The notes below the pieces were generated by a model. The model ran no database searches, was not told where the DNA came from, and was given only the letters and a program-made list of their open reading frames with translations. A stretch of 64,000 nucleotides of DNA from Ilumatobacteraceae bacterium (lineage in GTDB: Bacteria; Actinomycetota; Acidimicrobiia; Acidimicrobiales; Ilumatobacteraceae). The DNA lies in the NCBI GenBank assembly GCA_033344875.1, contig JAWPMO010000001.1, positions 1,761,595-1,825,594 on the forward strand. Reading direction: 5' to 3'. The translations under genes were made by a program, and so were the position numbers. This document shows, piece after piece, positions 42,776 through 51,903 of this stretch (position 1 is its first letter; each line of letters begins with the position of its first letter).

Positions 42776-43708
42776 GTGCCGGTCCCCACAATTGCAGCCC
42801 AAGCCGCCCGCGGTTTCGCGATGGGTGCCGCCGACATCGTGCCGGGCGTGTCCGGGGGCACCGTCGCCCTCGTGCTCGGGATCTATGAACGGCTGATCGG
42901 CAACGTCCACGCGGGTGCGCAGGCCCTCAAGGCGATCCTCACGGGCGACACCGCCGGCTTCGGCACCAAGTTCCGCGAGGTCGAATGGGTGTGGCTGCTC
43001 TCGCTGCTCGCCGGGGTGCTCGTTGCGATCGCCGCGCTGTCGTCGGTGCTGGAGAACCTGCTCCACGATCATCCCGTTCGCATGGCGGCACTGTTCTTCG
43101 GGCTGGTCGTCGGCTCGTTGACGATCGCCTGGCGTCTGATCCGTTCGGTCGGCGCCGCCGAACTGGGCGCGGTGATCGTCGTGGCGATCGCGCTGTTCCT
43201 GGTGCTGGGCCTGAAGAGCGACACCGAGGTGGCCGAGGGCACCGCCGAGATCGTCACCAAGTCGTGGTGGATCTTCTTCCTGTCAGGAGCGCTGGCGATC
43301 TGCGCCATGATCCTGCCCGGCATCTCCGGGTCGTTCATCCTCGTGCTGATCGGCATGTACACCGAGGTGCTCGGTGCCGTGAACGACCGAGACCTCGTTG
43401 CGCTCGGCGCCACGGCGGCCGGCTGCATCGTCGGGCTGGCGCTGTTCTCGTCGGTGCTGACCTGGGCCCTCGAGCATCATCACGACCTGGTGATCGCGGC
43501 GATGGTCGGGCTGATGCTCGGCTCGCTCCGCGTGCTCTGGCCGTGGCCCGGCGGCACCAACACGACCGATCTGGCACGCCCCGCCGACGACGTCGGCATC
43601 CCGATCCTGCTCGCCGTGGTCGGTGTGGCGGTCGTGGTCGCCGTCGAGATGATCGCGGTCCGAACCGACCACGACCCGGTCGAACTCGCCGACGACCACC
43701 CGGTCTGA
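42776..43708 (+). CDS. DUF368 membrane transporter (PopT-like)
   Basis: 310 residues with about eight to nine membrane segments. The hallmark motif is GFAMGAADIVPGVSGGTVAL near the N-terminus, with the repeat-related GALAICAMILPGISGSFILVLIGMY later. DUF368 proteins have been shown in other bacteria to return undecaprenyl phosphate across the membrane for cell-wall synthesis. That role is likely but not proven here. The GTG at 42776 lacks a clear ribosome-binding site; the ATG of MGAADIVPG is too far in to be the start. Confidence 0.85.
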   Translation: MPVPTIAAQAARGFAMGAADIVPGVSGGTVALVLGIYERLIGNVHAGAQALKAILTGDTAGFGTKFREVEWVWLLSLLAGVLVAIAALSSVLENLLHDHPVRMAALFFGLVVGSLTIAWRLIRSVGAAELGAVIVVAIALFLVLGLKSDTEVAEGTAEIVTKSWWIFFLSGALAICAMILPGISGSFILVLIGMYTEVLGAVNDRDLVALGATAAGCIVGLALFSSVLTWALEHHHDLVIAAMVGLMLGSLRVLWPWPGGTNTTDLARPADDVGIPILLAVVGVAVVVAVEMIAVRTDHDPVELADDHPV

Positions 43709-43722
43709 ACCCGGCGCGTCGG

Positions 43723-44496
43723 TCAGATGCCAAACAGCGCGGCGGCGCGATCGGTGACGAACCCGCCGAGTGCCGCTCCCAGCGTCGGCGACGACGCGGG
43801 ATTGAGCCGGTAGGCGGGGCCGTAGAGCGTCGCCACGGCGACCAGGTGTCCGTCGACATCGCGGATCGGGACAGCGAGTCCGTTGACGTCGACATCGAGT
43901 TCCTGGTCGGTCCACGCAAAGCCGTCCCGCTCGATGTCGGCGAGCCGGGAGCGCACTGCATCCGGATCGATGACCGAGTACTCGGTCGCTGCGGTCAACT
44001 CGCTCGCCAGATACTCCGTCAGCCGGTCGGGTGGCCAGTCGGCCATCGCGACCAGGCCCGGCGCGACGAGGTGGAACTCGAACCGTTCGCCGGCCGGATC
44101 GGCGACCTGCACGGCGGCGTCGGCCCGAGCGCTGTCGATGTACAGGAATCGATCTCCGTCGTCGACCCCGATCGCCGCGTTCTCGCCGAACTCGCGCATC
44201 AGGTCGGACGTCAGTGGCCGCAACCGCTCACGCATGATGGGTGCTGATTGTCCGACCGACGCGGTCAGTGTGGCCAGCCCGACACCGGGGCCCGCCGCGC
44301 CGTCAGCGGTGCGCTCGACCATGCCCAGCTCGCCGAGGATGCCGAGCATGCGCCCTGTGGTCGACCGCGACAGGCCACTGCGGCGGGCGAGGTCGCGCAC
44401 GCCGACCGGTTCGCCGGCCGCGACGACGAGTTGGAGCAGGCCGAATGCCCGGTGCACCGGGCCGATGGGCCTTGACGCCCCGCCGACATCGCTCAT
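43723..44496 (-). CDS. IclR-family transcriptional regulator
   Basis: 257 residues. The N-terminal winged helix-turn-helix is VRDLARRSGLSRSTTGRMLG (about 33-52), and the C-terminal effector domain contains GENAAIGVDDGDRFLYIDSA. It is transcribed divergently from the gamma-butyrobetaine/carnitine genes, with a palindromic operator between them. It most likely controls that operon in response to carnitine, gamma-butyrobetaine or a product (inference). Confidence 0.87.
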   Translation of the reverse strand: MSDVGGASRPIGPVHRAFGLLQLVVAAGEPVGVRDLARRSGLSRSTTGRMLGILGELGMVERTADGAAGPGVGLATLTASVGQSAPIMRERLRPLTSDLMREFGENAAIGVDDGDRFLYIDSARADAAVQVADPAGERFEFHLVAPGLVAMADWPPDRLTEYLASELTAATEYSVIDPDAVRSRLADIERDGFAWTDQELDVDVNGLAVPIRDVDGHLVAVATLYGPAYRLNPASSPTLGAALGGFVTDRAAALFGI

Positions 44497-44515
44497 ACAG
44501 TGCGAGTGTACGTTG

Positions 44516-44540
44516 ATTAGGACGTCCTATTCAATAGGAC
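44516..44540. promoter_or_regulatory. IclR-type palindromic operator
   Basis: Three alternating half-sites lie end to end: ATTAGGAC (44516-44523), GTCCTATT (44524-44531) and, after one C, AATAGGAC (44533-44540). They form two overlapping palindromes, TAGGACGTCCTA at 44518-44529 and a perfect 17-bp one at 44524-44540. The AT-rich block is in the 64-bp gap between the IclR and dioxygenase genes and could let a regulator dimer choose between two positions. Confidence 0.75.
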
Positions 44541-44560
44541 ACGCTCGAATGGGGATCGGG

Positions 44561-45763
44561 ATGACGAACGCTCCGCTGACACCCGATTTCATCGATCATG
44601 CATGGTGCGCGCTGGCGTCGGCCGCCCTGCATGACGGGTTCGTGTCCCTGACCTGGCCAGATGGCACGACGTTCGATGCCTACTCACTGTGGCTGGCCGA
44701 GAACGTCGACGGCTACGGCCTCGAACCGACCGTACGAGAGTCGATGATCGAGCCACGCCACCTGCCGGCCCCCGACGCGCTCCGGGCGGCCCACGTCGAT
44801 GCGGACGGCGCACTCGTGCTCGGCTGGTTCGACCGCGCTCCGATCCGAGTCCACCCCGGCTGGCTCCGCTACGTCGCCGACGGCCGGCATCTGCCGGCGA
44901 GTTCCCTTCCCGAGCTGACCGTCTGGACCGCCGACACGTTCCGGGAGCCACCGACGCTCGACGGCACCGACATCCTCACCGATCCCCACACGTTCGAGGC
45001 GTGGCTGACCGCCCTCGCGCGATACGGCATCTGTCGGCTCACCGGCACGCCGACCGATCCCGAGTTCGTCGGCCGGCTCGTCAGCGCCGTCGGTCCGGTC
45101 CGCGACACGAACTTCGGCCCGGTCTGGAGCGTGATCGCCAAAGTCGACCCCGACTCGACGGCCAACACCGGGCTCGACCTCGGCCAGCACACCGACCTGC
45201 CGACTCGGGAGACTCCGCCGGGTTTCCAGTTCCTCCACTGCATCCGGAACACCGTCGACGGCGGGTGGTCGCGGATGAGCGACGGGTTGGCCGTCGTCGA
45301 GGCGATCCGGGTCGAACAGCCCGAGGCGTACGAGGCGCTGACGACGCTCGACTGGGTGTTCATGAACCGCTCCCCCGATGCCGAACACCGGTGGATCGGT
45401 CCGATCATCGACCACGGCTCGACGCACCAGCCGCTCACGCTCCGGGCGTTCTACCCCGTCAGGAGTGCGCCGCACATGGCGACCGCCGACGTGGCAGGGG
45501 CATACGAGTCGCTCCGGGTGTTCGCCGACATGGCCCGCGACCCACGGTTCCAGATCGTGTACCCGTTCCGACCCGGTGACCTCGTCGGGTTCGACAACCG
45601 TCGCATCCTGCACGGGCGCGACTCGTTCGGCAGTGGCGGCGACCGTCACCTTCGTGGCTGCTACGCCGACCACGACGACTTGTACTCGCGGCTCCGCGTC
45701 CTCCGCAGAACCGCCCACATCCCAGACCGTCACGGCAACGACCCGATCGAGGTACCTGCATGA
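44561..45763 (+). CDS. gamma-butyrobetaine dioxygenase-like (TauD/TfdA family)
   Basis: 400 residues. An N-terminal domain like that of gamma-butyrobetaine hydroxylases (LTWPDGTTFDAYSLWLAENVDG) precedes the 2-oxoglutarate dioxygenase domain. The iron triad is His210, Asp212 (GQHTDLPTRET) and His351 (NRRILHGRDSF), with Arg365 for 2-oxoglutarate; these positions are close to the human enzyme's. The N-terminal zinc-binding Cys cluster of the family is missing (LAENVDGYG instead of the usual Cys-rich turn). It should hydroxylate gamma-butyrobetaine to L-carnitine. A second ATG in frame lies at 44549. It overlaps the next gene as ATGA. Confidence 0.85.
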   Translation: MTNAPLTPDFIDHAWCALASAALHDGFVSLTWPDGTTFDAYSLWLAENVDGYGLEPTVRESMIEPRHLPAPDALRAAHVDADGALVLGWFDRAPIRVHPGWLRYVADGRHLPASSLPELTVWTADTFREPPTLDGTDILTDPHTFEAWLTALARYGICRLTGTPTDPEFVGRLVSAVGPVRDTNFGPVWSVIAKVDPDSTANTGLDLGQHTDLPTRETPPGFQFLHCIRNTVDGGWSRMSDGLAVVEAIRVEQPEAYEALTTLDWVFMNRSPDAEHRWIGPIIDHGSTHQPLTLRAFYPVRSAPHMATADVAGAYESLRVFADMARDPRFQIVYPFRPGDLVGFDNRRILHGRDSFGSGGDRHLRGCYADHDDLYSRLRVLRRTAHIPDRHGNDPIEVPA

Positions 45764-46650
45764 GTTCCGTTTTCATCACCTGCGCTGTCACCGGCAGCGG
45801 CGACACCGTCGGCAAGAGCGACAAGGTGCCGTTCACCCCCGAACAGATCGCGAACGACTGCATCGCCGCGGCCCGAGCGGGCGCTGCCGTCGTCCACATC
45901 CACGTGCGCGACCCGATCACCGGAGCGCCGGCGCGGCAACCCGACCTGTACGCGGAGGTCGTCGAGCGGGTGCGCGCGTCCGACGTCGACGTGATCATCA
46001 ACCTGACCGCCGGCATGGGCGGCGACCTCACCCTCGGTTCGGTCGAGCAGCCGTTGCCGCTCGACGATGCCGGCACCGACATGGCCGGTGCGACGGAGCG
46101 GCTCGAACACGTGCGACGGCTGATGCCCGAGATCTGCACCCTCGACTGCGGTTCGATGAACTTCGGCGAGGGCGGCTACGTGATGACGAACACGACGTCG
46201 ATGCTCGAGGAGATGGCGCGTCAGATCCAGGCGCTCGGCGTGCGACCCGAGATCGAGGTGTTCGACACCGGCCATCTCTGGCAGGCCAAGTCGCTCGTCG
46301 ACGATGGCCTGATCGACGACCCGGTCATGGTCCAGCTGTGCATGGGTGTGCCGTGGGGCGCCCCGCCCGACATCAACACGTTCATGGCGATGGTCAACAA
46401 CATCCCCGACTCGTGGACGTTCAGCGCCTTCGGCATCGGCCGGAAGCAGCTCGAGTACGTCGCGCTGGCGACGATCGCCGGCGGCAACGTGCGGGTCGGG
46501 CTGGAGGACAACCTGTATCTCGGCCGCGGTCGACTCGCGAGCAACGCCGACCTCGTCGGGCGGGCGGTCGAGATCATCGAAGGCATCGGCCACACCGTCA
46601 AGGGCCCCGACGAAGTGCGCGCCGATCTGAAGCTCACGCGGCATGGCTGA
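45760..46650 (+). CDS. BKACE-family 3-keto acid cleavage enzyme (dehydrocarnitine-type)
   Basis: 296 residues of the beta-keto acid cleavage enzyme family (DUF849). FITCAVTGSGDTVGKSDKVPFTPEQIA is the typical start. HIHVRDP (about 47-53) supplies zinc-binding His residues, and later PEIEVFDTGHLW the Glu. These TIM-barrel zinc enzymes transfer acetyl-CoA onto a 3-keto acid. Next to carnitine genes the likely reaction is 3-dehydrocarnitine plus acetyl-CoA to betainyl-CoA plus acetoacetate. It overlaps the dehydrogenase gene by 8 bp. Confidence 0.87.
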   Translation: MSSVFITCAVTGSGDTVGKSDKVPFTPEQIANDCIAAARAGAAVVHIHVRDPITGAPARQPDLYAEVVERVRASDVDVIINLTAGMGGDLTLGSVEQPLPLDDAGTDMAGATERLEHVRRLMPEICTLDCGSMNFGEGGYVMTNTTSMLEEMARQIQALGVRPEIEVFDTGHLWQAKSLVDDGLIDDPVMVQLCMGVPWGAPPDINTFMAMVNNIPDSWTFSAFGIGRKQLEYVALATIAGGNVRVGLEDNLYLGRGRLASNADLVGRAVEIIEGIGHTVKGPDEVRADLKLTRHG

Positions 46651-47656
46651 GGCGCCGGTCGAGCGTGCCGCCGCCATCGGCTGCGGGGTGATCGGGGCCG
46701 GATGGATCGCCCGACTCCGCCTCAACGGTGTCGACGTCGACGCGTTCGATCCGTCACCCGACGCCACCAGGATCATCGCCACCGTTCACGACAACGCATT
46801 GCTCTCCTGGCGCGAACTCGATCTCGAGCCAGCGAGCGACGCGATCGGATCACTGACGATGCACGACTCGATCGACCGCGCGGTCGCGAGCGCCGAGCTG
46901 ATCGTCGAGAGCGTGCCCGAGCGACTCGACCTGAAACACGCCACACTGGCGGCGATCGACCACGCCGCTCCGGTCGGCTCGGTCATCGCCTCCTCCACGT
47001 CGGGGTTCCGACCGAGCCGGCTCGCCGAGCCGCTGGCGCACCCCGAGCGACTGGTCGTCGGCCATCCGTTCAACCCCGTCTATCTCCTGCCCTTGGTCGA
47101 AGTCGTCGGTGGCCGGCTGACCGACCCCTCGGTGATCGAGCGGGCGATGAGCACGTACCGGTCGCTCGGGATGCACCCGCTGCACGTGCGGTCGGAGATC
47201 GATGCCCACATCGCCGACCGGCTCCTGGAGGCCGTCTGGCGGGAGGCGCTGTGGCTCGTCAACGACGGCATCGCCACGACCGAGGAGATCGACGATGCGA
47301 TCCGGTACGGCTTCGGGTTGCGGTGGGCGCAGATGGGCCTGTTCGAGACCTACCGGATCGCCGGTGGCGAAGGCGGCATGCGTCACTTCATCAGTCAGTT
47401 CGGCGAGTGCCTCAGCTGGCCGTGGACCAAGCTGATGGACGTGCCTGAACTGACCGACGAGCTGATCGACACGATCGCCACCCAGTCCGACGAACAGTCC
47501 GGCCACCACGACATCCGTGACCTCGAACGGATCCGCGACCGCAACGTCGCGGCGATGCTGCTCGCGCTCGAACGCAACGGGTGGGGCGCCGGCCAAACCA
47601 TCGCCGCCATGCGCGAGTCAACGGGACAGGGTGCCGCTCAGGTAGTCGAGCCCTGA
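46643..47656 (+). CDS. L-carnitine dehydrogenase / 3-hydroxyacyl-CoA dehydrogenase family
   Basis: 337 residues. The NAD-binding motif AAIGCGVIGAGWIARLRL (about 10-27), SSTSGFRPSRLAE and VVGHPFNPVYLLPLVEVVGG (around 140) are those of carnitine dehydrogenases. The helical C-terminal domain includes GFGLRWAQMGLFETYRIAGGEGG. It should oxidise L-carnitine to 3-dehydrocarnitine with NAD+. Some homologues carry a fused betainyl-CoA thioesterase; this one does not, and no separate thioesterase is in the window. Confidence 0.87.
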   Translation: MAEAPVERAAAIGCGVIGAGWIARLRLNGVDVDAFDPSPDATRIIATVHDNALLSWRELDLEPASDAIGSLTMHDSIDRAVASAELIVESVPERLDLKHATLAAIDHAAPVGSVIASSTSGFRPSRLAEPLAHPERLVVGHPFNPVYLLPLVEVVGGRLTDPSVIERAMSTYRSLGMHPLHVRSEIDAHIADRLLEAVWREALWLVNDGIATTEEIDDAIRYGFGLRWAQMGLFETYRIAGGEGGMRHFISQFGECLSWPWTKLMDVPELTDELIDTIATQSDEQSGHHDIRDLERIRDRNVAAMLLALERNGWGAGQTIAAMRESTGQGAAQVVEP

Positions 47657-47701
47657 GTCGGGCTGCAGCGTGACCGCCGTGTAGCCGGCACGATCGCCGG
47701 G

Positions 47702-48463
47702 TCAGTCGTCGAGTCGACGGTCGGTGATGTCGGTCGAGTCGACATCGATCGCCGAGTACGGCAATCGAGCGAAGAACGCATCGGCGTCGCGGGCGAGCTT
47801 GCGGATCGCTCGGTAGTTCGCTCCCCCGCCGAACACTGCGCCGATACCGATCGGCAGCGCCGTACCGAGCGCGATGAGTCCACGCCGGGTGCCGTACTTC
47901 TGGAGCATCGACCGGCTCATCAGTCGGTTGGCCAGCTGCAGGGTCGCCATCGGCAAGCGCTGGTTGACGGCAGGGGCGGCCCCATCGGTCGCCTCACCGA
48001 TCGCGCGATTGAACCCTTCCTTGGCCGAACCGCCGTAGATCAACACGGCCAACACCCACGCTCGGCGTTCTTCGACCGTCGGATCGGTCCGTCCGTGCAC
48101 CGCTGCGATCGTCAGGATCAGGTCGCCCGCCCTGGCGGTGAACCATCCGAGCTCGGCGACGGCGGTCACCAGCGTCGCACCCGTGCCGACGGCAGGGGCG
48201 ATCGCAGCGGCACCGGCAGCCGCACCCGCGGCACCCAACTCGCGTGAGAACGACTTGGTCAACGCCTCGATCTTCTCCGGCCGGATGCCGCCGGGCAGTT
48301 GGTCGGCCCGTCGCTTGGCAGCATCCCACCGATTGGCGGACACGTCGTCGATCGCTTCGAGCATGCGGCGCGACAGACGCTCCGCATCTTCCGGGCGGAG
48401 TCGCGCCGCCATCTGCGCCGCCAACCTGGCGGCAGCGAGTTCGGCACGCGATCGGACTCCCAC
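47702..48463 (-). CDS. EcsC-family protein
   Basis: 253 residues from GTG at 48463. The middle part has hydrophobic, Gly/Ala-rich segments (AAGAAAGAAAIAPAVGTGAT; ALGTALPIGIGAVFGGGANY) between charged helices. ELGWFTARAGDLILTIAAVHG matches the EcsC-domain family. Function of this family is poorly defined; B. subtilis EcsC is linked to an ABC transporter, but none is adjacent here. Confidence 0.75.
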   Translation of the reverse strand: MGVRSRAELAAARLAAQMAARLRPEDAERLSRRMLEAIDDVSANRWDAAKRRADQLPGGIRPEKIEALTKSFSRELGAAGAAAGAAAIAPAVGTGATLVTAVAELGWFTARAGDLILTIAAVHGRTDPTVEERRAWVLAVLIYGGSAKEGFNRAIGEATDGAAPAVNQRLPMATLQLANRLMSRSMLQKYGTRRGLIALGTALPIGIGAVFGGGANYRAIRKLARDADAFFARLPYSAIDVDSTDITDRRLDD

Positions 48464-48606
48464 ACGGGTGTTCTAGCTGGCGGGCGGGCCGATCAGGCTG
48501 CGGAGTACCGCAGATTCGACTCGGACCAAGGCGTCGCCGTTGCGAGCCGACCTGCACACGGCGACGTACACCGCCGGGTTGCACGTCACCGACGATTCGC
48601 GGCAGA

Positions 48607-49146
48607 TCAGACCTTGTGCATCGGGATGGGTTCGCCCGGTGGCAGCGACACCGCGATCGGGTCACCCGTCCGCACCTCGCCGCCGTGCACGACGACCGCC
48701 ATGACACCGCCGCGGCGGACCGTCTCACCGTCGACCTTGGTCCGCAGTTCGCCGAGCAGGCCGTCCTGCAGGCCGTTGATCTGGCCACACGGATTCCGGA
48801 GGCCGGTCAAGGCGATCATCGCCTCGCCGCCGAGACGCAGCATGGTGCCGGTCGGCAGATCGAAGATGTCGAGGCCGGTCGTCGTGATGTTCTCACCGAG
48901 CGCTCCGGGCGCGACGTCGTAGCCTCGCTCACCCAGATCGTCGAGGAGCTCGGTCGGGAACAGCAGGATCTGCCGGAGGTTCGGCTGCGTCGGATCCTTC
49001 GCGACGCGCGAGCGGTGCTTCACCTGTGCGCCCGAGTGGGCGTCACCGTCGACACCGAGGCCGGCGAGGAGCGTGATCGCCTCGACGGGCGTCTTGCTGA
49101 ACGTGTGGGTGGCACTCCGGTGTACGCCGGCCACGTGGGTGGTCAT
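48607..49146 (-). CDS. MOSC-domain protein
   Basis: 179 residues. The MOSC beta-barrel is recognised by LAGLGVDGDAHSG, LRQILLFPTELLDDL, GALGENITTTGLDIFDLPTGT and the conserved Cys in TGLRNPCGQINGL. MOSC proteins bind molybdenum cofactor sulfur or act as metal-sulfur carriers such as YiiM. No molybdenum gene is near. It is followed, at 48479-48600, by a short stretch without a convincing gene. Confidence 0.85.
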   Translation of the reverse strand: MTTHVAGVHRSATHTFSKTPVEAITLLAGLGVDGDAHSGAQVKHRSRVAKDPTQPNLRQILLFPTELLDDLGERGYDVAPGALGENITTTGLDIFDLPTGTMLRLGGEAMIALTGLRNPCGQINGLQDGLLGELRTKVDGETVRRGGVMAVVVHGGEVRTGDPIAVSLPPGEPIPMHKV

Positions 49147-49290
49147 GGCGCTGCCTGCAAGCGTTCGGTCTCGTGCACGTCCGCATCATCCTCCGTGACC
49201 GTCGATCGCGCAAGTGAACATCGGGCGACGTCGAGCCGACATCAACGCAGCCCGACGTCGGCGAATCCGGCGGCGCGATACGGTCGGCCG

Positions 49291-50550
49291 GTGCTCGATC
49301 TCGCCATCGTCGCCGGTGTCTTGGCGGTCGTCGCCGCGGTCCGACACGTGATCGAAGACCTCCCGGTCACCGCGCCGATGCTCTACGTCGCGGCGGGTGT
49401 GGTGCTCGGACCGGACGTGTTGAGCGTGCTCGAGATCGACCTCGAGAGCGAGACGGTCGCGATTCTCGCCGAGCTCACACTCGCCCTGCTGCTGTTCGCC
49501 GATGCGTCGCGCATCGACGTGCGCCGACTGCGGCGTTCGATCGGACTCCCCGCCCGGCTGCTCGGCATCGGGCTGCCGCTGACGATCGCGCTCGGCACCG
49601 TGCTGACCGCACTGCTCCTCACCAAGTTGAGCTGGGCGGAGGCCGCGCTGATCGCCGCCGTGCTGGCGCCGACGGATGCGGCGCTCGGCGAGGCGGTCGT
49701 CTCCAACGAGGCGGTTCCGGTTCGCGTCCGCCAGGCCCTCAACGTCGAGTCGGGCCTCAATGACGGCATGGTGGTGCCGGCGGTGACGATCTTCCTGTCG
49801 ATGGCGATCGGCACCGATCTCGACGGACCCGGGAGCCTCGCCGTCGAGGCGCTGACGGAGATCGGGATCGGCGTGCTGGCCGGCGTCGCGATCGCGTTCG
49901 CACTCACCCGGGTCGCGATGTGGGCGATGGACCGCCACTGGACCGACAGCGAGGGACTCCGACTGCTCATGCTGGGCGGCGCACTCGCTGCCTTCGCCGG
50001 GTCGGCCGCGGCGGGCGGCAACGGGTTCATCGCCGCCTTCGTCTGCGGCCTGCTCGTGCGGGCGTTCATGGGCGAATCGGTCGACACCCAGACCGAACTC
50101 GCGGAGGACGCGGCCCAGATCGGAGCGACCGCCACGTTCGTACTCTTCGGCGCTGTGCTCGTGTGGCCGGCGTTCGACGCGCTGACGCCGCTCGTGGCGA
50201 TCTGCACGATCGCGACCCTCACCGTCGGCCGGATGGTTCCCGTCACGATCTCGCTGGTCGGTTCGGGGCTCGAGCCGAGGACCGTCGCGTTCATCGGGTG
50301 GTTCGGCCCGCGCGGACTGGCGTCGATGGTGTTCGGCCTGCTCGTGATCCAGGAGGAGGCACTCGTCGATCGCGAGCAGCTGTTCTCCGTGATCGTGCTC
50401 GTCATCGTGGCATCGGTCGTGCTGCACGGCGTGTCGTCCGGACCGCTCGCCGTCAGGTACGGCCACTGGTTCGACCTGCACGGTCACCGCGACATGGAAG
50501 AGGCCCTCGAGGTCGAGGCCTCCATGCTCCGAGGCGAGCGACGCCCCTGA
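49291..50550 (+). CDS. Na+/H+ antiporter, NhaP/CPA1 type
   Basis: 419 residues with about twelve membrane segments. The ion-binding region AVLAPTDAALGEAVVSNEAVP and LNVESGLNDGMVVPAV (about 128-163) match the NhaP motif, with the conserved Asp-Ala-Leu-Gly and Asn-Asp pairs. It exchanges sodium (or potassium) for protons across the membrane. The GTG at 49291 starts straight into the first membrane segment. It stands alone. Confidence 0.87.
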   Translation: MLDLAIVAGVLAVVAAVRHVIEDLPVTAPMLYVAAGVVLGPDVLSVLEIDLESETVAILAELTLALLLFADASRIDVRRLRRSIGLPARLLGIGLPLTIALGTVLTALLLTKLSWAEAALIAAVLAPTDAALGEAVVSNEAVPVRVRQALNVESGLNDGMVVPAVTIFLSMAIGTDLDGPGSLAVEALTEIGIGVLAGVAIAFALTRVAMWAMDRHWTDSEGLRLLMLGGALAAFAGSAAAGGNGFIAAFVCGLLVRAFMGESVDTQTELAEDAAQIGATATFVLFGAVLVWPAFDALTPLVAICTIATLTVGRMVPVTISLVGSGLEPRTVAFIGWFGPRGLASMVFGLLVIQEEALVDREQLFSVIVLVIVASVVLHGVSSGPLAVRYGHWFDLHGHRDMEEALEVEASMLRGERRP

Positions 50551-50600
50551 CGCTCGGACGCTTCTTCGGCGGTGAGGCGCTCGGGTCGGTGCCCCGAACG

Positions 50601-51791
50601 TCAGCGAACGAGTTCGGCGATGCGGCGGATGCCCTCTTCGAGGTCGTCGTCGCCGAGCGCGAAGCTGAACCTGGCGTAGCCGGGCGCCCCGAATGCCTCG
50701 CCGGGCACGAACGCGACCTTGGCCTGTTCGAGCACGAGGTCGGCGAGTTCGAGCGTGTTCGACGCCGTCTGTCCGTTGATGTCACGACCGAGCAGGCCCG
50801 TCACGTTCGGGAAGCAGTAGAACGCTCCCTCCGGCTCGATGCAGGTGACGCCGTCGATGTCGTTGAGCAGCCGGTGCATGTTCGTGCCGCGACGCGTGAA
50901 CGCGTCGCGCATCATGACGACGTCGTCGAGCGGGCCCGACACCGCGGCGATCGCCGCTCGCTGCGCGACGTTGGCGACGTTGGACGTGACGTGGCTCTGG
51001 AAGTTGGTGCACGCCTTGACGACGTCGTTCGGACCGATCAGCCAGCCGACGCGCCACCCGGTCATCGCATAGGTCTTGGCGACACCGTTCAACACCAGAC
51101 ACCGGTCCGCGATGTCGGGCACGAGGGTCGGCATCGATGCGAACTCGTTGCCGCCGTAGGTCAGGTGTTCGTAGATCTCGTCGGTGACGACCCAGATGTC
51201 GCGCTCGACCGCCCACTCGCCGATCGCCTTCACCTCGGCCGGCGAGTACACGGCGCCCGACGGGTTGTCGGGGCTGACGAACAGCAGCACCTTGGTGCGA
51301 TCGGTCCGGGCCGCCTCGAGTTGCTCGATCGTGACCTTGAAGCCAGTGTCGTCACCGGTCTCGATGACGACCGGGACCCCGCCGGCCAACGTGATCGCCT
51401 CGGGGTACGTGGTCCAGTACGGCGCCGGCAGGAGCACCTCGTCGCCCGGATCGCAGAGCACCTCGAACGCCGTGTACACGGCGTGCTTGCCGCCGTTGGT
51501 CACGAGCACCTGGCTCGCGTCGACCTGATACCCGGAGTCGCGCATCGTCTTCGCAGCGATGGCCTCCTTGAGTTCCGGAAGTCCACCCGCCGGTGAGTAC
51601 CGGTGGTTCTTGGGATCACCGCACGCCGCGACTGCCGCCTCGACGATGTGGGCAGGTGTCGGGAAGTCCGGTTCGCCGGCCCCGAAACCCACCACGTTCT
51701 CGCCGGCCGCCTTCATCGCCTTCGCTTTCGAGTCGACGGCGAGCGTGGCCGAGGGGGCGATGGCGGCGAGTCGTTCTGAGATGCGCTTCAC
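50601..51791 (-). CDS. aspartate aminotransferase (class I/II)
   Basis: 396 residues. [51 protein letters not shown] and the PLP lysine in [20 protein letters not shown] (near 238) are typical of the subgroup Ib AspAT. It interconverts aspartate and 2-oxoglutarate with oxaloacetate and glutamate. The start is GTG at 51791 ([20 protein letters not shown]). It is divergent from serC. Confidence 0.9.
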   Translation of the reverse strand: MKRISERLAAIAPSATLAVDSKAKAMKAAGENVVGFGAGEPDFPTPAHIVEAAVAACGDPKNHRYSPAGGLPELKEAIAAKTMRDSGYQVDASQVLVTNGGKHAVYTAFEVLCDPGDEVLLPAPYWTTYPEAITLAGGVPVVIETGDDTGFKVTIEQLEAARTDRTKVLLFVSPDNPSGAVYSPAEVKAIGEWAVERDIWVVTDEIYEHLTYGGNEFASMPTLVPDIADRCLVLNGVAKTYAMTGWRVGWLIGPNDVVKACTNFQSHVTSNVANVAQRAAIAAVSGPLDDVVMMRDAFTRRGTNMHRLLNDIDGVTCIEPEGAFYCFPNVTGLLGRDINGQTASNTLELADLVLEQAKVAFVPGEAFGAPGYARFSFALGDDDLEEGIRRIAELVR

Positions 51792-51903
51792 GGTGTCACA
51801 TCGTGGCAGATACGGCGCCGAATTCCCTGGCCGCTTACGAACTGTCTGCGCGAGCGCAGCAACCCAGGTCGCAACTCGGCGATCGCGCTGCCATGCTGGC
51901 GCC

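Noticed and set aside
48474-48606. Minus-strand frame of about 45 codons between the MOSC and EcsC genes (contains NPAVYVAVCRSARNGDALVR)
   Set aside because: Codon use looks plausible, but there is no ribosome-binding site or good start, and the frame merges into the MOSC gene's other frame. I cannot support it as a gene.
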